Source: CAVZXS01 sp963779325
GTDB lineage: Bacteria; Bacteroidota; Bacteroidia; Chitinophagales; Chitinophagaceae
Assembly (NCBI GenBank): GCA_963779325.1
Contig: CAVZXS010000037.1
Coordinates: forward strand, 62,001-126,000
Direction of reading: 5' to 3'
DNA length: 64,000 nt
Shown here: positions 35,102 to 44,096 of the stretch, in pieces
How the letters are laid out: every line of letters begins with the position of its first letter
How positions within the stretch are numbered: position 1 is the stretch's first letter
Translations under genes and position numbers: made by a program
Notes under the pieces: model-generated
Seen by the model: the letters and a program-made list of their open reading frames with translations, nothing else
Told to the model about the DNA's origin: nothing
The model's database searches: none

Positions 35102-36742
35102 TCATTTATTCAACGAATCTAACTTGTTAATCATCTCGGTTATTTCTTGTTTTAATGACGCATCCGCAGCCGTCTTGTCCAGCCATTCTCTCATTTCACT
35201 GAAATTGTAATTGATATGATTTACTGTTTTCAGCCGGTTGGTAAGTTCTGCAAGCTCCGCATCCGCATTTACATGAGCGGTCTTTTCAAACAGCCAGCTA
35301 AATAAAGCGAAGATGAGCGATTGTTCATCCGTCCATTTAAATTTGTTGGCTTCCCCGAGATAAGTTTTCGCTTCTTCTTTTTTACCGTTTACAAAAAGAA
35401 TTTCAATTAAATTCGCAAGTGAAAGATAATTGGTGGGGAATAGACTGTAAGCCTTTTTTAAGTCAAGGATTGATTCAGTATGTTTCCCAAGTTTATTCAG
35501 GCAAATTCCTCTTTCCAAATATGCATCATAATAATCAGGACTAAGCCTGATTGCCTCTGAAAAATCCGTCAATGCGGAATCCGGCTCATTCATGTTATAC
35601 TTCGCACTGCCTTTTAAAAGATACGCTTCCGACGATTGATTATTCAACCTCAACGCTTCATTAAAATCAATAATCGCACGGGTGTATTGTTTAAGTGCAT
35701 TATAAGTTCTGCCGCGCTCAATAAAATAAGTCCCGTTTTCTTTATGCAGCGCTATGGCTTTATTATAATTTTCAAGCGCCTCATCATCATTATTCAAATT
35801 AAAAAAGGAAGACCCGAGATTATAAAAGGCTTCATGGTCGGAAGGATTATTTTCCGTTACCCATTTGAAATCAGGAATGGCTTCGGCATATTTCCAGCGG
35901 GAAAAATTTGCAATACCTCTGTTATAGCGGGCATCTGTTACATCGGGATTTATTGCGAGTACACGGTTATAACAATCTATCGCTTTCTCGTATTCTCCTT
36001 TTGCATCATGCACAACACCTAATTCCATTATGGCATCGGTACGGTCGGGTTCCAGTTCCATTGTTCTTTGTAAATCTGAAATAGCCAACTCGTAATTTTT
36101 AAGTTTGCTTTGTGCTTTACCGCGATTGTAAAAAGCCGATGAGTAGTCAGGATCCAGCTCGATGGCTTTGGAATAGTCGGCGATGGCTTCGCTGTAGCGG
36201 CCCCAGGTATGATAAATAAGACCCCGGTTATAATAGGCATCAGCATACTTGTCGTCTATTTGAATCGCTTTATTATAATCAAACAGCGCTTCTTGTTTTT
36301 TACCGGTTACATCATAGTAGTAGGCACGGTTGAAGTAAAGTACCGGGTTGTCCGTATCCAGTCCGATTGCAGTGTTGAAGCTTCGTATAGATTCTTCGTA
36401 CGCTCCCGTATTACCGTAGGCAATACCTAAGTACCAATGCGCTTTCGAATTGGAGGAATTAATTTTAACTGCATCGTTGAAATCGGCTATTGCTTTCTGT
36501 ATATCATTTATTTTATAATAAGCTACACCGCGATTGTAATATGCAAGGTCATAATCCAGCGGTAAATCTGAAGCAGACTTATAATCGTTAATGGCCTGAG
36601 TGGAAAAACTGATTACGGATTCATAATTGCCCGGCGTGAAAGCAGCATACGCCCGGTCAAGCAACCGGTCAAATTCCTGTTGCTGTAATTGATCGCCGGT
36701 ATTAACCGCATCGGAAGAAATATTTGTTTCCTTTTCGTTCAT
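35102..36742 (-). CDS. Tetratricopeptide repeat protein
   Basis: 546 residues from the ATG at 36742 (an upstream in-frame TTG would add 11). About a dozen 34-residue repeats run from residue 35 to 470: AYYNRGVAYYKINDIQKAIA, AHWYLGIAYGNTGAYEESI, ADAYYNRGLIYHTWGRYSEA, AFYNRGKAQSKLKNYELAI. No signal peptide, so it is cytoplasmic. The C-terminus (about 480-546) is a helical non-repeat part. Third gene of a minus-strand operon after EACC1 and the caspase (57 bp spacing), so it likely acts as scaffold or adaptor for the protease. Confidence 0.85.
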   Translation of the reverse strand: MNEKETNISSDAVNTGDQLQQQEFDRLLDRAYAAFTPGNYESVISFSTQAINDYKSASDLPLDYDLAYYNRGVAYYKINDIQKAIADFNDAVKINSSNSKAHWYLGIAYGNTGAYEESIRSFNTAIGLDTDNPVLYFNRAYYYDVTGKKQEALFDYNKAIQIDDKYADAYYNRGLIYHTWGRYSEAIADYSKAIELDPDYSSAFYNRGKAQSKLKNYELAISDLQRTMELEPDRTDAIMELGVVHDAKGEYEKAIDCYNRVLAINPDVTDARYNRGIANFSRWKYAEAIPDFKWVTENNPSDHEAFYNLGSSFFNLNNDDEALENYNKAIALHKENGTYFIERGRTYNALKQYTRAIIDFNEALRLNNQSSEAYLLKGSAKYNMNEPDSALTDFSEAIRLSPDYYDAYLERGICLNKLGKHTESILDLKKAYSLFPTNYLSLANLIEILFVNGKKEEAKTYLGEANKFKWTDEQSLIFALFSWLFEKTAHVNADAELAELTNRLKTVNHINYNFSEMREWLDKTAADASLKQEITEMINKLDSLNK

Positions 36743-36799
36743 GTTTCGCTCATTACTTTTTCGCTGCTTAATCAACAGCCATCTTACTATTTTATATAG

Positions 36800-37966
36800 T
36801 TAATCATTTCCCGGTTTATTCCTGTCGGCATTGGCAGAACCCGGGGCCGTAATTTCCATGTTTTCTGTTGAACCGCTTCTTGTCCGCACGGCAGGTCTGT
36901 TAAGAGACCGGTTCCTGTTTTCGGCGCTGATAGTACTCATTTTTTCCGTTGCTGCTTTTAAAACAGGTTTTACCGGATCATTTTCCAGTATAAATGTACT
37001 CAGTGCTTCAAATGTTTCTTCAGCAAGTGCGTAGGAAAGCATTTCCCAATCTTTTTTTACTTTACTCCAAAAGGTTACCGCTTTCTTTTTCAGCTGAGGG
37101 TCTTTGCAATTCAAAATAAACTCTTGAATATTTTCGTCGGTTGGGTCGGCTTCTACATCTTCCCATTTTTTCAGGTCAGTATTTGCAGTTGTTTTTTTCG
37201 ATTTAGCCAATACATATTGGTTATAACAAAAAGGCATGCCTCCGATTCCCTTAAAAGTTAAATTGATAGGTTCAGGAGCTATTGATTTGTCCCATTTTTG
37301 TTTCATCACAAGGAATAATTCATCCAATGTCCAAATTTCCCTGCCGGAATCGGACCCTTCAGAAATTGTTTGAACAAGTTTTTGGGTAAAAAAAGTTGGA
37401 ATCGTGCTGTCCTTGGGATCGAACCTGGAAGGTACATCAACATCAGACGACATTAAAAAATAGACGCCTTCGGTATTGCCCCAATAACTTATACCGAGAG
37501 ATGCTGCATCGGATTGCAAGCCGGCGGCTTTGGCAGCGAAACAACAATCAAGAATCATAATTTTGTTGCCGGCTTTGCATTTCATTAAAGGCTCTTTTAG
37601 TTCATCAGAAGAAATGCACGTAAATTTTGTTCCATTATCCCTTGTATCGCCGGTGGCTAAATAAAGTTTTTTCATATCAGAAAGGTCAAGCAGTCCGTGA
37701 CCGGCGTAGTAAATAATAAGTGTATCTTCAAAATTACATTTGTCAATAAGGTCATTCACTTTTACCAGTATATCTACCTTATTATAATTTAAAAGTTCAA
37801 TATAATTATCAGGATGATCTTTTATGCCGACTAAATCCGAATTACATAATACAGTTTTCAATTTCTTAAGATTGACCACGATATTCTGAATATTACCTTT
37901 AGGCCAATGCGGGTATTCGCTGTTGCCTATCAGTATAGCTTTAGTATGTGAGTGGTCAAGATGCAT
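36800..37966 (-). CDS. Caspase family peptidase (C14) with C-terminal helical extension
   Basis: 388 residues. The caspase-like p20 region starts TKAILIGNSEYPHWP. The catalytic dyad is visible: His90 in LIIYYAGHGLLDL and Cys142 in MILDCCFAAKAAG. LSFLMSSDVDVPSRFDP-type and PTFFTQKLVQTI sequences follow. Residues about 265-345 form a helical module (WEDVEADPTDENIQEFILN, FWSKVKKDWEMLSYALAEE) like effector-associated adaptor domains, then a basic tail. Five bp separate it from the EACC1 gene upstream. In described EACC1 systems the caspase is the killing effector (established for the family class, inferred here). Confidence 0.88.
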   Translation of the reverse strand: MHLDHSHTKAILIGNSEYPHWPKGNIQNIVVNLKKLKTVLCNSDLVGIKDHPDNYIELLNYNKVDILVKVNDLIDKCNFEDTLIIYYAGHGLLDLSDMKKLYLATGDTRDNGTKFTCISSDELKEPLMKCKAGNKIMILDCCFAAKAAGLQSDAASLGISYWGNTEGVYFLMSSDVDVPSRFDPKDSTIPTFFTQKLVQTISEGSDSGREIWTLDELFLVMKQKWDKSIAPEPINLTFKGIGGMPFCYNQYVLAKSKKTTANTDLKKWEDVEADPTDENIQEFILNCKDPQLKKKAVTFWSKVKKDWEMLSYALAEETFEALSTFILENDPVKPVLKAATEKMSTISAENRNRSLNRPAVRTRSGSTENMEITAPGSANADRNKPGND

Positions 37967-37971
37967 AAAAT

Positions 37972-38325
37972 CTACTGATGCTTGCTGAAATGAATGGCGA
38001 TATTCTCTATTTGTTCACCGGTAAGTTTTCGCCCGCCCGGTATCACCATCGATTTTCCTTCTCCGTCTTTAATTACTAAGCGGCCGTCGAATAATTCCAT
38101 AAAACGCCCAACCAGTCCGATGAGGTCTTTAAGACCGGTACCGTCGGTTATTGAAGTGATAATAGAGCCGAGAAATGTACCGATACCCTGGTCACCGGGT
38201 TTGCCGGGTGTTTGCTCTACTTCCATTTTTTCGATAGTACGAAGCCGTTGTTCATCAACGAACGTTTTGAAGGCAGCAGCTTTTTGAACTGAATCATCGC
38301 CTTCGAAGGTTAATGTAAAATCCAT
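37972..38325 (-). CDS. EACC1-like effector-associated constant component
   Basis: 117 residues, first gene of the caspase operon. It resembles effector-associated constant component 1: N-terminal strand FTLTFEGDD, helix AAAFKTFVDE, a glycine-rich turn after a second strand (TPGKPGDQGIGTFLGSIITS), a hydrophobic helix (LKDLIGLVGRFMEL), a strand LVIKDGEGKSMVIPGGRKL and a final helix. EACC1 is a small adaptor found with caspase, trypsin and NTPase effectors in predicted conflict systems. Match is by pattern recall, not by search; an unrelated small alpha/beta protein remains possible. Confidence 0.6.
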   Translation of the reverse strand: MDFTLTFEGDDSVQKAAAFKTFVDEQRLRTIEKMEVEQTPGKPGDQGIGTFLGSIITSITDGTGLKDLIGLVGRFMELFDGRLVIKDGEGKSMVIPGGRKLTGEQIENIAIHFSKHQ

Positions 38326-38498
38326 TTTGACCGGTTTTGATTTTTTTAAATTTATTTACCCATTAATTTTTTTCGGTTAGCTGTTAAAATATCAATGTGA
38401 AAAAGTATAATCAACAGAAAACCTATGAACAGTTTATATACTAATACCTGGGCTACGGAGTAAGTTATTTTGCTAAATGACGGTTAAGTTAAATCGAA

Positions 38499-38546
38499 AA
38501 ATCGAGTTGAACAATACCACAAACGTGGTATTGTTCAACTCGATTT
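38499..38546 (-). terminator. Intrinsic terminator: perfect 22-bp hairpin
   Basis: Two 22-base arms, exactly complementary, flank a 4-base loop (AAAC). On the minus strand the stem is followed by GATTTTTCG. It ends the E2 transcript, 65 bp beyond the stop, and separates it from the EACC1-caspase operon. Confidence 0.8.
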
Positions 38547-38610
38547 ACAAGGCCCCTTTAATTCAGGACGCTGTCTGTATCTTGTAAAAGACGCGTATTT
38601 ATTTTAGAAT

Positions 38611-39963
38611 CTAAAACTCCCTCTCTCCGTCAAAATTTTCCAACTCTTTGGCTACCGAAGTTAAGAAAGTAGCACCCAAGCTGCCGTCTACAATTCGGTG
38701 GTCGTAGCTCATACTCAGGTACATCATGTGGCGTATGGCAATGCTGTCGCCATGAGGCGTTTCAATAACTACCGGCCTTTTCTTTATAGCACCTACGGCC
38801 AGTATGGCCACCTGCGGTTGATTAATAATAGGAGTACCCATCAAACTGCCGAATGTACCTACATTGGTAAAAGTAAATGTGCCGCCTTGTGTGTCGTCTA
38901 TTTTTAATTTTCCGTTGCGGGCATTGTCGGCCAGGTTGTTTACCTGCTTGGCCAGGCCCACCAAATTCAACTGATCCGCATTTTTAATTACCGGTACAAT
39001 TAAATTACCGTTTGGCAAGGCGGTCGCCATACCTACATTGATATCTTTTTTTATAATAATCTTATCGCCGTCGATGGAGCAATTGATCAGCGGGAATTTT
39101 TTTAAACAACGTACGATGGCTTCTACAAACAACGGCGTAAAGGTAATTTTTGTTCCTTCTCTTTTTTCAAAATCTTTTTTTACTTTATCACGCCACATTA
39201 CCATATTGGTTACATCGGCTTCGGTAAAACTTGTTACATGCGGGCTGGTCTGCTTGCTCCGTACCATATGCTCGGCAATCAGTTTGCGCATCCTGTCCAT
39301 TTCTACTATTTCCACATTACCGGAGTAAGTAGTGATTTGTGTGTTCCTGTTTTCCGCAGGCGAAGATTCTTTCATCACCCTTACCTCATTTTGCATCGCA
39401 GGCCTCGACTCAAAGGTCGCAGTTATTTTGCCTTGCCTTTTATCACTCACGTATTGCAAAATGTCTTTTTTAGTTACACGTCCTTCATTGCCTGTACCGG
39501 GTATTGTTTCCAATTCCGTCATACTTACCCCTTCGCCGGCAGCTATATTCAATACCAAAGGCGAATAAAATTTACTGCCATTGCTGCCACTTGAAGTAGT
39601 TGCATGTGCGGCAACAGCGGGTTGTACAATGTGAACAGTTTCAGCAGGAGCAAAAGCTTTTTCTTCCTGCTCAATGGTTATAGTTTGAGTTTCTTTTTTA
39701 ATAAACTTTGCATCTCCTGATGAATCGGTACTAATCCTTGCAATTACTGCGCCTACGGGTACTACATCATTTACATTATACAATACTTCGGCCAGTATAC
39801 CTTCGCCGGTGCTGGGTACTTCACTGTCTACTTTATCGGTAGCAATTTCCAAAACAGTTTCATCCATTTTTATTGCATCGCCCGGTTGCTTCAGCCATTT
39901 TAAAATGGTCGCTTCCGTAATACTTTCGCCAAGTTTGGGCATTATTAAATCAACTGTTGCCAT
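38611..39963 (-). CDS. Dihydrolipoamide acyltransferase (E2 of a 2-oxo acid dehydrogenase complex)
   Basis: 450 residues. One lipoyl domain at the N-terminus (IMPKLGESITEATILKWLKQ, lipoylated lysine in TDKVDSEVPS), a peripheral-subunit-binding domain (SPLVLNIAAGEG, GRVTKKDILQYV, residues about 130-175) and the catalytic domain with SMSYDHRIVDG near the C-terminus. One lipoyl domain and this C-terminus suit branched-chain, 2-oxoglutarate or acetoin-type E2. E1 genes are not next to it; the E3 partner candidate lies at 57934. Single gene ending in a strong terminator. Confidence 0.92.
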   Translation of the reverse strand: MATVDLIMPKLGESITEATILKWLKQPGDAIKMDETVLEIATDKVDSEVPSTGEGILAEVLYNVNDVVPVGAVIARISTDSSGDAKFIKKETQTITIEQEEKAFAPAETVHIVQPAVAAHATTSSGSNGSKFYSPLVLNIAAGEGVSMTELETIPGTGNEGRVTKKDILQYVSDKRQGKITATFESRPAMQNEVRVMKESSPAENRNTQITTYSGNVEIVEMDRMRKLIAEHMVRSKQTSPHVTSFTEADVTNMVMWRDKVKKDFEKREGTKITFTPLFVEAIVRCLKKFPLINCSIDGDKIIIKKDINVGMATALPNGNLIVPVIKNADQLNLVGLAKQVNNLADNARNGKLKIDDTQGGTFTFTNVGTFGSLMGTPIINQPQVAILAVGAIKKRPVVIETPHGDSIAIRHMMYLSMSYDHRIVDGSLGATFLTSVAKELENFDGEREF

Positions 39964-40087
39964 ATACTGTCAAAGGTTTAAAATTATTTTTTAAAAAAGT
40001 CAAACTCGCACAAACCACTGTTAGTTGGTAAAGGTAACGATTCATTGGAAAATGAATCACAGTAATTGATTTTAAATATCATAGCTG

Positions 40088-41356
40088 TTAATTCTCCAAA
40101 ATAAACTTCCTGAGCAGGTTAAGTGCGGTAAGTGATGCGATTTCGGTATTTCGTTTCCTGTCAAAACGCAGGTTGAGAAGCAGTGTAGTAACTTTTTCTT
40201 TATTCCCCGCGGCAATCCATATAGTCCCTGCCGGTTTTTCTGTACTGCCACCGCCCGGTCCCATAATACCCGAGGCAGCTACCGCATAATCTACATTCAA
40301 TTTTTCAACTGCGCCCCTTACCATTTCAGTTACCGTTTGCTCACTTACTGCGCCAAATTCTTTCAGTGTTTCTTTTTTTACACCAAGTATATTTTCTTTT
40401 ACTTCATTATCATAGCTCACAATGCTTCCTTTGTAATATGCTGATGAACCGGGTACCGATGTTATAAGCCGGGCAATATTGCCGCCGGTACAACTTTCGG
40501 CTGTAGCCATTGTTTTGCTTTTGGCAATTAAAATTTTACCCGTTACTATTTCCAAGCCTTCGTCTTCATCAGTAACCAAAATATCTTTTACAAATATTTT
40601 CAGTTCTTCAAAAACCGGATTTAATTCTTTTTCCACTTCTTCTTTAGTATTACCGGTAGCGGTCAATCTTAATTTTACCATACCATAGCTTGGTAAATAC
40701 GCCAATTTGATATGAGCCGGTAACTTGCTTTCAAAATCCATTAATAATTCGGCAATAAAACTTTCGCCCTGCCCTGCAGTAAACGCCGTGCGGTGAACAA
40801 TGGCGGGTAATGTAAAGAGTTGTTTTATTTCAGGAATAACTTGATCCGTTATAAGCCCCGCCATTTCATGCGGCACTCCCGGCAAAGAGAAAAAAATCTT
40901 TTTTTGTTCAGATGATTCTTCCGCTCTTATAAACATCATGCCCGGCGCCGTGCCTCTTGCATTGTGCAGCACGGTACATACATCCGGTACTTCAGCTTGT
41001 TTTAAATTTCTGTCAATAATGGGGCGATTCAGTCTTCTGAAAATATTTTTTACATGCTCCAATACATTTTCATCTATTACTAATTTGCCGCCGAAATATT
41101 TACAAAGTAACGGTTTGGTAATATCATCGGCCGTAGGGCCAAGGCCCCCGGTAATAATAATAATATCCGCCTCATTGCTTTCTTCGTCCAATGACTTCCA
41201 TATATCATCCCAAATATCTCCCACAGCCACGCGGCGGCGTACCCATACGCCGATTTTATTCAACTCCTGTGCAATAAAAGCGCTGTTGGTATCAATAGTT
41301 TGACCTATCAATAACTCATCACCAATAGTAATAATAGATGCGTTTATTTTTTTCAA
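40088..41356 (-). CDS. cinA: CinA family protein
   Basis: About 422 residues. The N-terminal domain is of MoaB/MogA type (ITIGDELLIGQTIDTNSAFI, ITGGLGPTADDITK), the C-terminal domain is the PncC/nicotinamide-nucleotide amidase type (TAESCTGGNIARLITSVPG, AVAASGIMGPGGGS). The start is taken as TTG at 41356, giving the usual MKKINASIITIGDE; no ATG is available in this region. A GATATTTG box sits just upstream, so the leader would be short. Role: NMN deamidation and pyridine nucleotide recycling (family knowledge). The spacing to the Uma2-type gene upstream is 28 bp. Confidence 0.88.
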   Translation of the reverse strand: MKKINASIITIGDELLIGQTIDTNSAFIAQELNKIGVWVRRRVAVGDIWDDIWKSLDEESNEADIIIITGGLGPTADDITKPLLCKYFGGKLVIDENVLEHVKNIFRRLNRPIIDRNLKQAEVPDVCTVLHNARGTAPGMMFIRAEESSEQKKIFFSLPGVPHEMAGLITDQVIPEIKQLFTLPAIVHRTAFTAGQGESFIAELLMDFESKLPAHIKLAYLPSYGMVKLRLTATGNTKEEVEKELNPVFEELKIFVKDILVTDEDEGLEIVTGKILIAKSKTMATAESCTGGNIARLITSVPGSSAYYKGSIVSYDNEVKENILGVKKETLKEFGAVSEQTVTEMVRGAVEKLNVDYAVAASGIMGPGGGSTEKPAGTIWIAAGNKEKVTTLLLNLRFDRKRNTEIASLTALNLLRKFILEN

Positions 41357-41384
41357 GAAAGTAAAATTTGATTGCAAATATCAG

Positions 41385-41978
41385 TTATTCGACAATACTT
41401 ACATCTTCATAAATATCTTTTAAGTGCAGTGTGAGGCCGATGGTAGAAATAAAAAAACTATCGGATGACTGTTTGAATTCATTCAGTTGCCAACTGTTAT
41501 CAGGCTGCCGTTTATATATTTCAATACAAACAGCAGTTGAATCTATAAGAATGTATTCCATTAATGTTTTGATGCTTCTGTGCAAATGAAATTTTGTACC
41601 TCTGTCATAGTCTTTGGTAGATTTGGAAAGGATTTCAGTGATAACAGCGGGATTTGTAAGATTATCAGTATAAATATCAGGAGTTTCAGTTTTGCCGCAT
41701 ACAATTGTGAAATCCGGGTAAGTGAAAAGTGTATTTGCCGGTATGTGAATCCTAAAGTCGCTGCCATATAACTTACATCCTTTTCCATGCAGAACAGGAG
41801 CGATCAACCTGCTGATATTATAGGCAATATCGTTATGGGCAACAGATGCCCCGGACATGGCAAATACTTCTCCTTTGTAATATTCATGTTTTTCTTCAGA
41901 ATCCCGCTCCATGGCAAGGTACTCCTCAGGAGAAACATAGTTATACTTTGGTACCGGTTCTTTCACTTCATTTTCCAT
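41385..41978 (-). CDS. Uma2/DUF820 family putative endonuclease
   Basis: 197 residues. Family pattern: YLAMERDSEEKHEYYKGEVF, MSGASVAHNDIAYNISRL and the PD-(D/E)XK core with FTYPDFTIVCG and VITEILSKSTKDYDRG, followed by YILIDS and VCIEIYKR. DUF820 proteins have a restriction-endonuclease-like fold of unknown role and are often multicopy. It is a lone gene upstream of cinA on the same strand, and divergent from dacB (47 bp apart). Confidence 0.88.
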   Translation of the reverse strand: MENEVKEPVPKYNYVSPEEYLAMERDSEEKHEYYKGEVFAMSGASVAHNDIAYNISRLIAPVLHGKGCKLYGSDFRIHIPANTLFTYPDFTIVCGKTETPDIYTDNLTNPAVITEILSKSTKDYDRGTKFHLHRSIKTLMEYILIDSTAVCIEIYKRQPDNSWQLNEFKQSSDSFFISTIGLTLHLKDIYEDVSIVE

Positions 41979-42024
41979 GCTATAAATTTAATTCTTTTTA
42001 GCTTTACGACATAAATGAATTTTA

Positions 42025-43437
42025 ATGAGAAAATTATTTTTATTCGCTGCCGGCTGGTTATTGGTTTGCTGTTCTTTTGGACAGACCATCAACCAAAAAT
42101 TACAAAAAGTATTTCAGCAATTTGAAAAAGATACGCAACTGAAACATGCCATTTCCGCATTGTATGTAATTGATGCGGGGACAGGGCAAGTGGTTTTTGA
42201 TAAAAATTCACAAATCGGTTTGGCGCCGGCTTCTACACAAAAGATCATTACGAGTGTTACGGCTTTTGAATTGCTGGGAAAGGGCTATGGATATAAAACT
42301 TTTTTTTATGCGGATGGAACTGTCAGTCGGGATACATTGTACGGTAATTTTATCATTAAAGCCTCGGGCGACCCTACATTAGGTTCTCCGAGGTTCTCAG
42401 TAACTAAAAGAGAAGTGATTCTGGGTGCTTTAATTAAAATGCTGAAAGAGAAAAAAATCGGTTTTATAAAAGGTGATGTCATTATAGATGATTCCGGTTT
42501 CGAAACTAATTCAACACCGGATGGGTGGATATGGCAGGATATTGGAAATTACTATGGAGCAGGTGCCGGTGGTTTTTGCTGGAGTGAGAATCAATACGAT
42601 TTATATCTTAATCCCGGAGAAAAAGAAGGAGACGGTACAGAAATTATTAGAACCAATCCTAAGTTAGAGATTTATACTTTAGCAAATGAATTGAAGACGG
42701 GCAAAAAGGGAAGCGGCGATAATGCTTTTATATATCTTGCACCATATACATTCAATGGTTTCATTAGAGGAACAATTCCTGCCGGAGAAAAAAATTTCAA
42801 AATTTCCGGCTCTATTCCTTTCCCGGCCGCTCAATTTAATGCTGAGTTAGGAGCTGCACTTCAGCAAAACAATCTATTAGTTTTAGGAAGATACAGGACA
42901 TGGTTAGACTTTATTGTCAACAAAAAGCAGCTTACTTACTCATCTCAGCCATTTAATTTTATTATTTCACCCTCACTTGATTCCATCAACTATTGGTTTC
43001 TTAAAAAAAGTATTAACCTCTACGGCGAAGCATTAATAAAAACTTTGGCGTATGAAAAGAACGGCTTCGGTGCTACTGACAGCGGAGTAGCTATTATCAA
43101 AAATTTCTGGAAAGGAAAAGGTCTTGACCCCGGTGAACTGAATATTAATGACGGCTCAGGTTTATCTCCTATGAATCGTGTCACCGCTCATGCACAGGTT
43201 GAAATATTAAAATATGCAAAAACCAAAAACTGGTTTCCTTCTTTTTACAATGCCTTACCCGATTACAACGGTATGAAAATGAAAAGTGGTACTATACGCG
43301 ATGTAAAAGGTTTTTGCGGTTACCATACATCAAAGGCGGGTAAAGAATATATCTTTTCTTTTTTGGTAAATAATTATAACGGCAAACCAGGTGAACTTGT
43401 GCAGAAGATGTACAAGGTGCTGGATGTGCTGAAGTAA
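42025..43437 (+). CDS. dacB: D-alanyl-D-alanine carboxypeptidase/endopeptidase (PBP4 type)
   Basis: 470 residues with a signal peptide (LFLFAAGWLLVCCSFGQ). S13 active-site motifs: SxxK as ASTQKII near residue 72, SxN as SINYWF near 322, and KSGTIRD (KTG-type) near 418. It trims or cleaves peptidoglycan peptides in the periplasm. A palindrome (TCCCTCC/GGAGGGA) lies just after the stop. The TAGCTTTA box about 25 bp before the start resembles a -7 element. Confidence 0.9.
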   Translation: MRKLFLFAAGWLLVCCSFGQTINQKLQKVFQQFEKDTQLKHAISALYVIDAGTGQVVFDKNSQIGLAPASTQKIITSVTAFELLGKGYGYKTFFYADGTVSRDTLYGNFIIKASGDPTLGSPRFSVTKREVILGALIKMLKEKKIGFIKGDVIIDDSGFETNSTPDGWIWQDIGNYYGAGAGGFCWSENQYDLYLNPGEKEGDGTEIIRTNPKLEIYTLANELKTGKKGSGDNAFIYLAPYTFNGFIRGTIPAGEKNFKISGSIPFPAAQFNAELGAALQQNNLLVLGRYRTWLDFIVNKKQLTYSSQPFNFIISPSLDSINYWFLKKSINLYGEALIKTLAYEKNGFGATDSGVAIIKNFWKGKGLDPGELNINDGSGLSPMNRVTAHAQVEILKYAKTKNWFPSFYNALPDYNGMKMKSGTIRDVKGFCGYHTSKAGKEYIFSFLVNNYNGKPGELVQKMYKVLDVLK

Positions 43438-43508
43438 GAAGCCGGGCCTCCCTAAATCCCTCCAAAGGAGGGACTCGGCAATGCACAGCCCTAACAACAG
43501 AAAAAACC

Positions 43509-43516
43509 TTACTTTG
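43509..43516 (+). promoter_or_regulatory. -7 box variant (TTACTTTG) before DUF6526 gene
   Basis: TTACTTTG sits 33 bp upstream of the start codon, same sequence as at 10569 and 51641. Confidence 0.4.
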
Positions 43517-43549
43517 TGCGAATAAACCAAAACGCAAAAAAAAATTTTT

Positions 43550-43978
43550 ATGTCTGAACAAAATTTTAAAAACCATACAAGATTCGTCCCTCTTTATCAT
43601 TATGTAGCGGGGCTTTTAGTAATTGCAATTTTCGGCGGTAGTATTGTAAACTTTATTAATGCCGATGCGCACACGCATTATTCAGCGGCATTAATCGTTT
43701 GTATCAGCTTTGTTCTTCTGATTATTTTCTGGTATGCCCGTGCATTTGCTTTGAAGGCGCAGGACAGGGCCATCAGGGCCGAAGAAAACTTCCGGCATTT
43801 TATTTTAACCGGCAAACCCTTACCAAAAGAATTGAGCATGGGTAAGATCGTCGCACTTCGTTTTGCCGGGGATGAAGAATTGGCGGCATTAACGCAGAAA
43901 GCTCTTTCAGAAAATCTTTCTGCAAAACAAATCAAGCAATCTGTTAAAAACTGGAGAGCGGACAATAACAGGGCTTAA
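43550..43978 (+). CDS. DUF6526 family two-helix membrane protein
   Basis: 142 residues. Two transmembrane helices (YHYVAGLLVIAIFGGSIVNF about 17-36 and ALIVCISFVLLIIFWYARAF about 47-66) are joined by a short periplasmic loop with HTH histidines. The cytoplasmic tail (about 67-142) is helical and charged with RFAGDEELAALTQKALSENL. Family members are small Bacteroidota proteins without assigned function. It is a single gene with its own -7 box. Confidence 0.75.
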   Translation: MSEQNFKNHTRFVPLYHYVAGLLVIAIFGGSIVNFINADAHTHYSAALIVCISFVLLIIFWYARAFALKAQDRAIRAEENFRHFILTGKPLPKELSMGKIVALRFAGDEELAALTQKALSENLSAKQIKQSVKNWRADNNRA

Positions 43979-44096
43979 GGTTATCTTAATAAAAAAATAG
44001 TTATCAATAGGCAACAGGCAATTAGCAAAGGTTCAGTAATTGATCGACCTATTTTCTATTCTTTCAAATTATACTTAACACTACTACCATTTTAGT

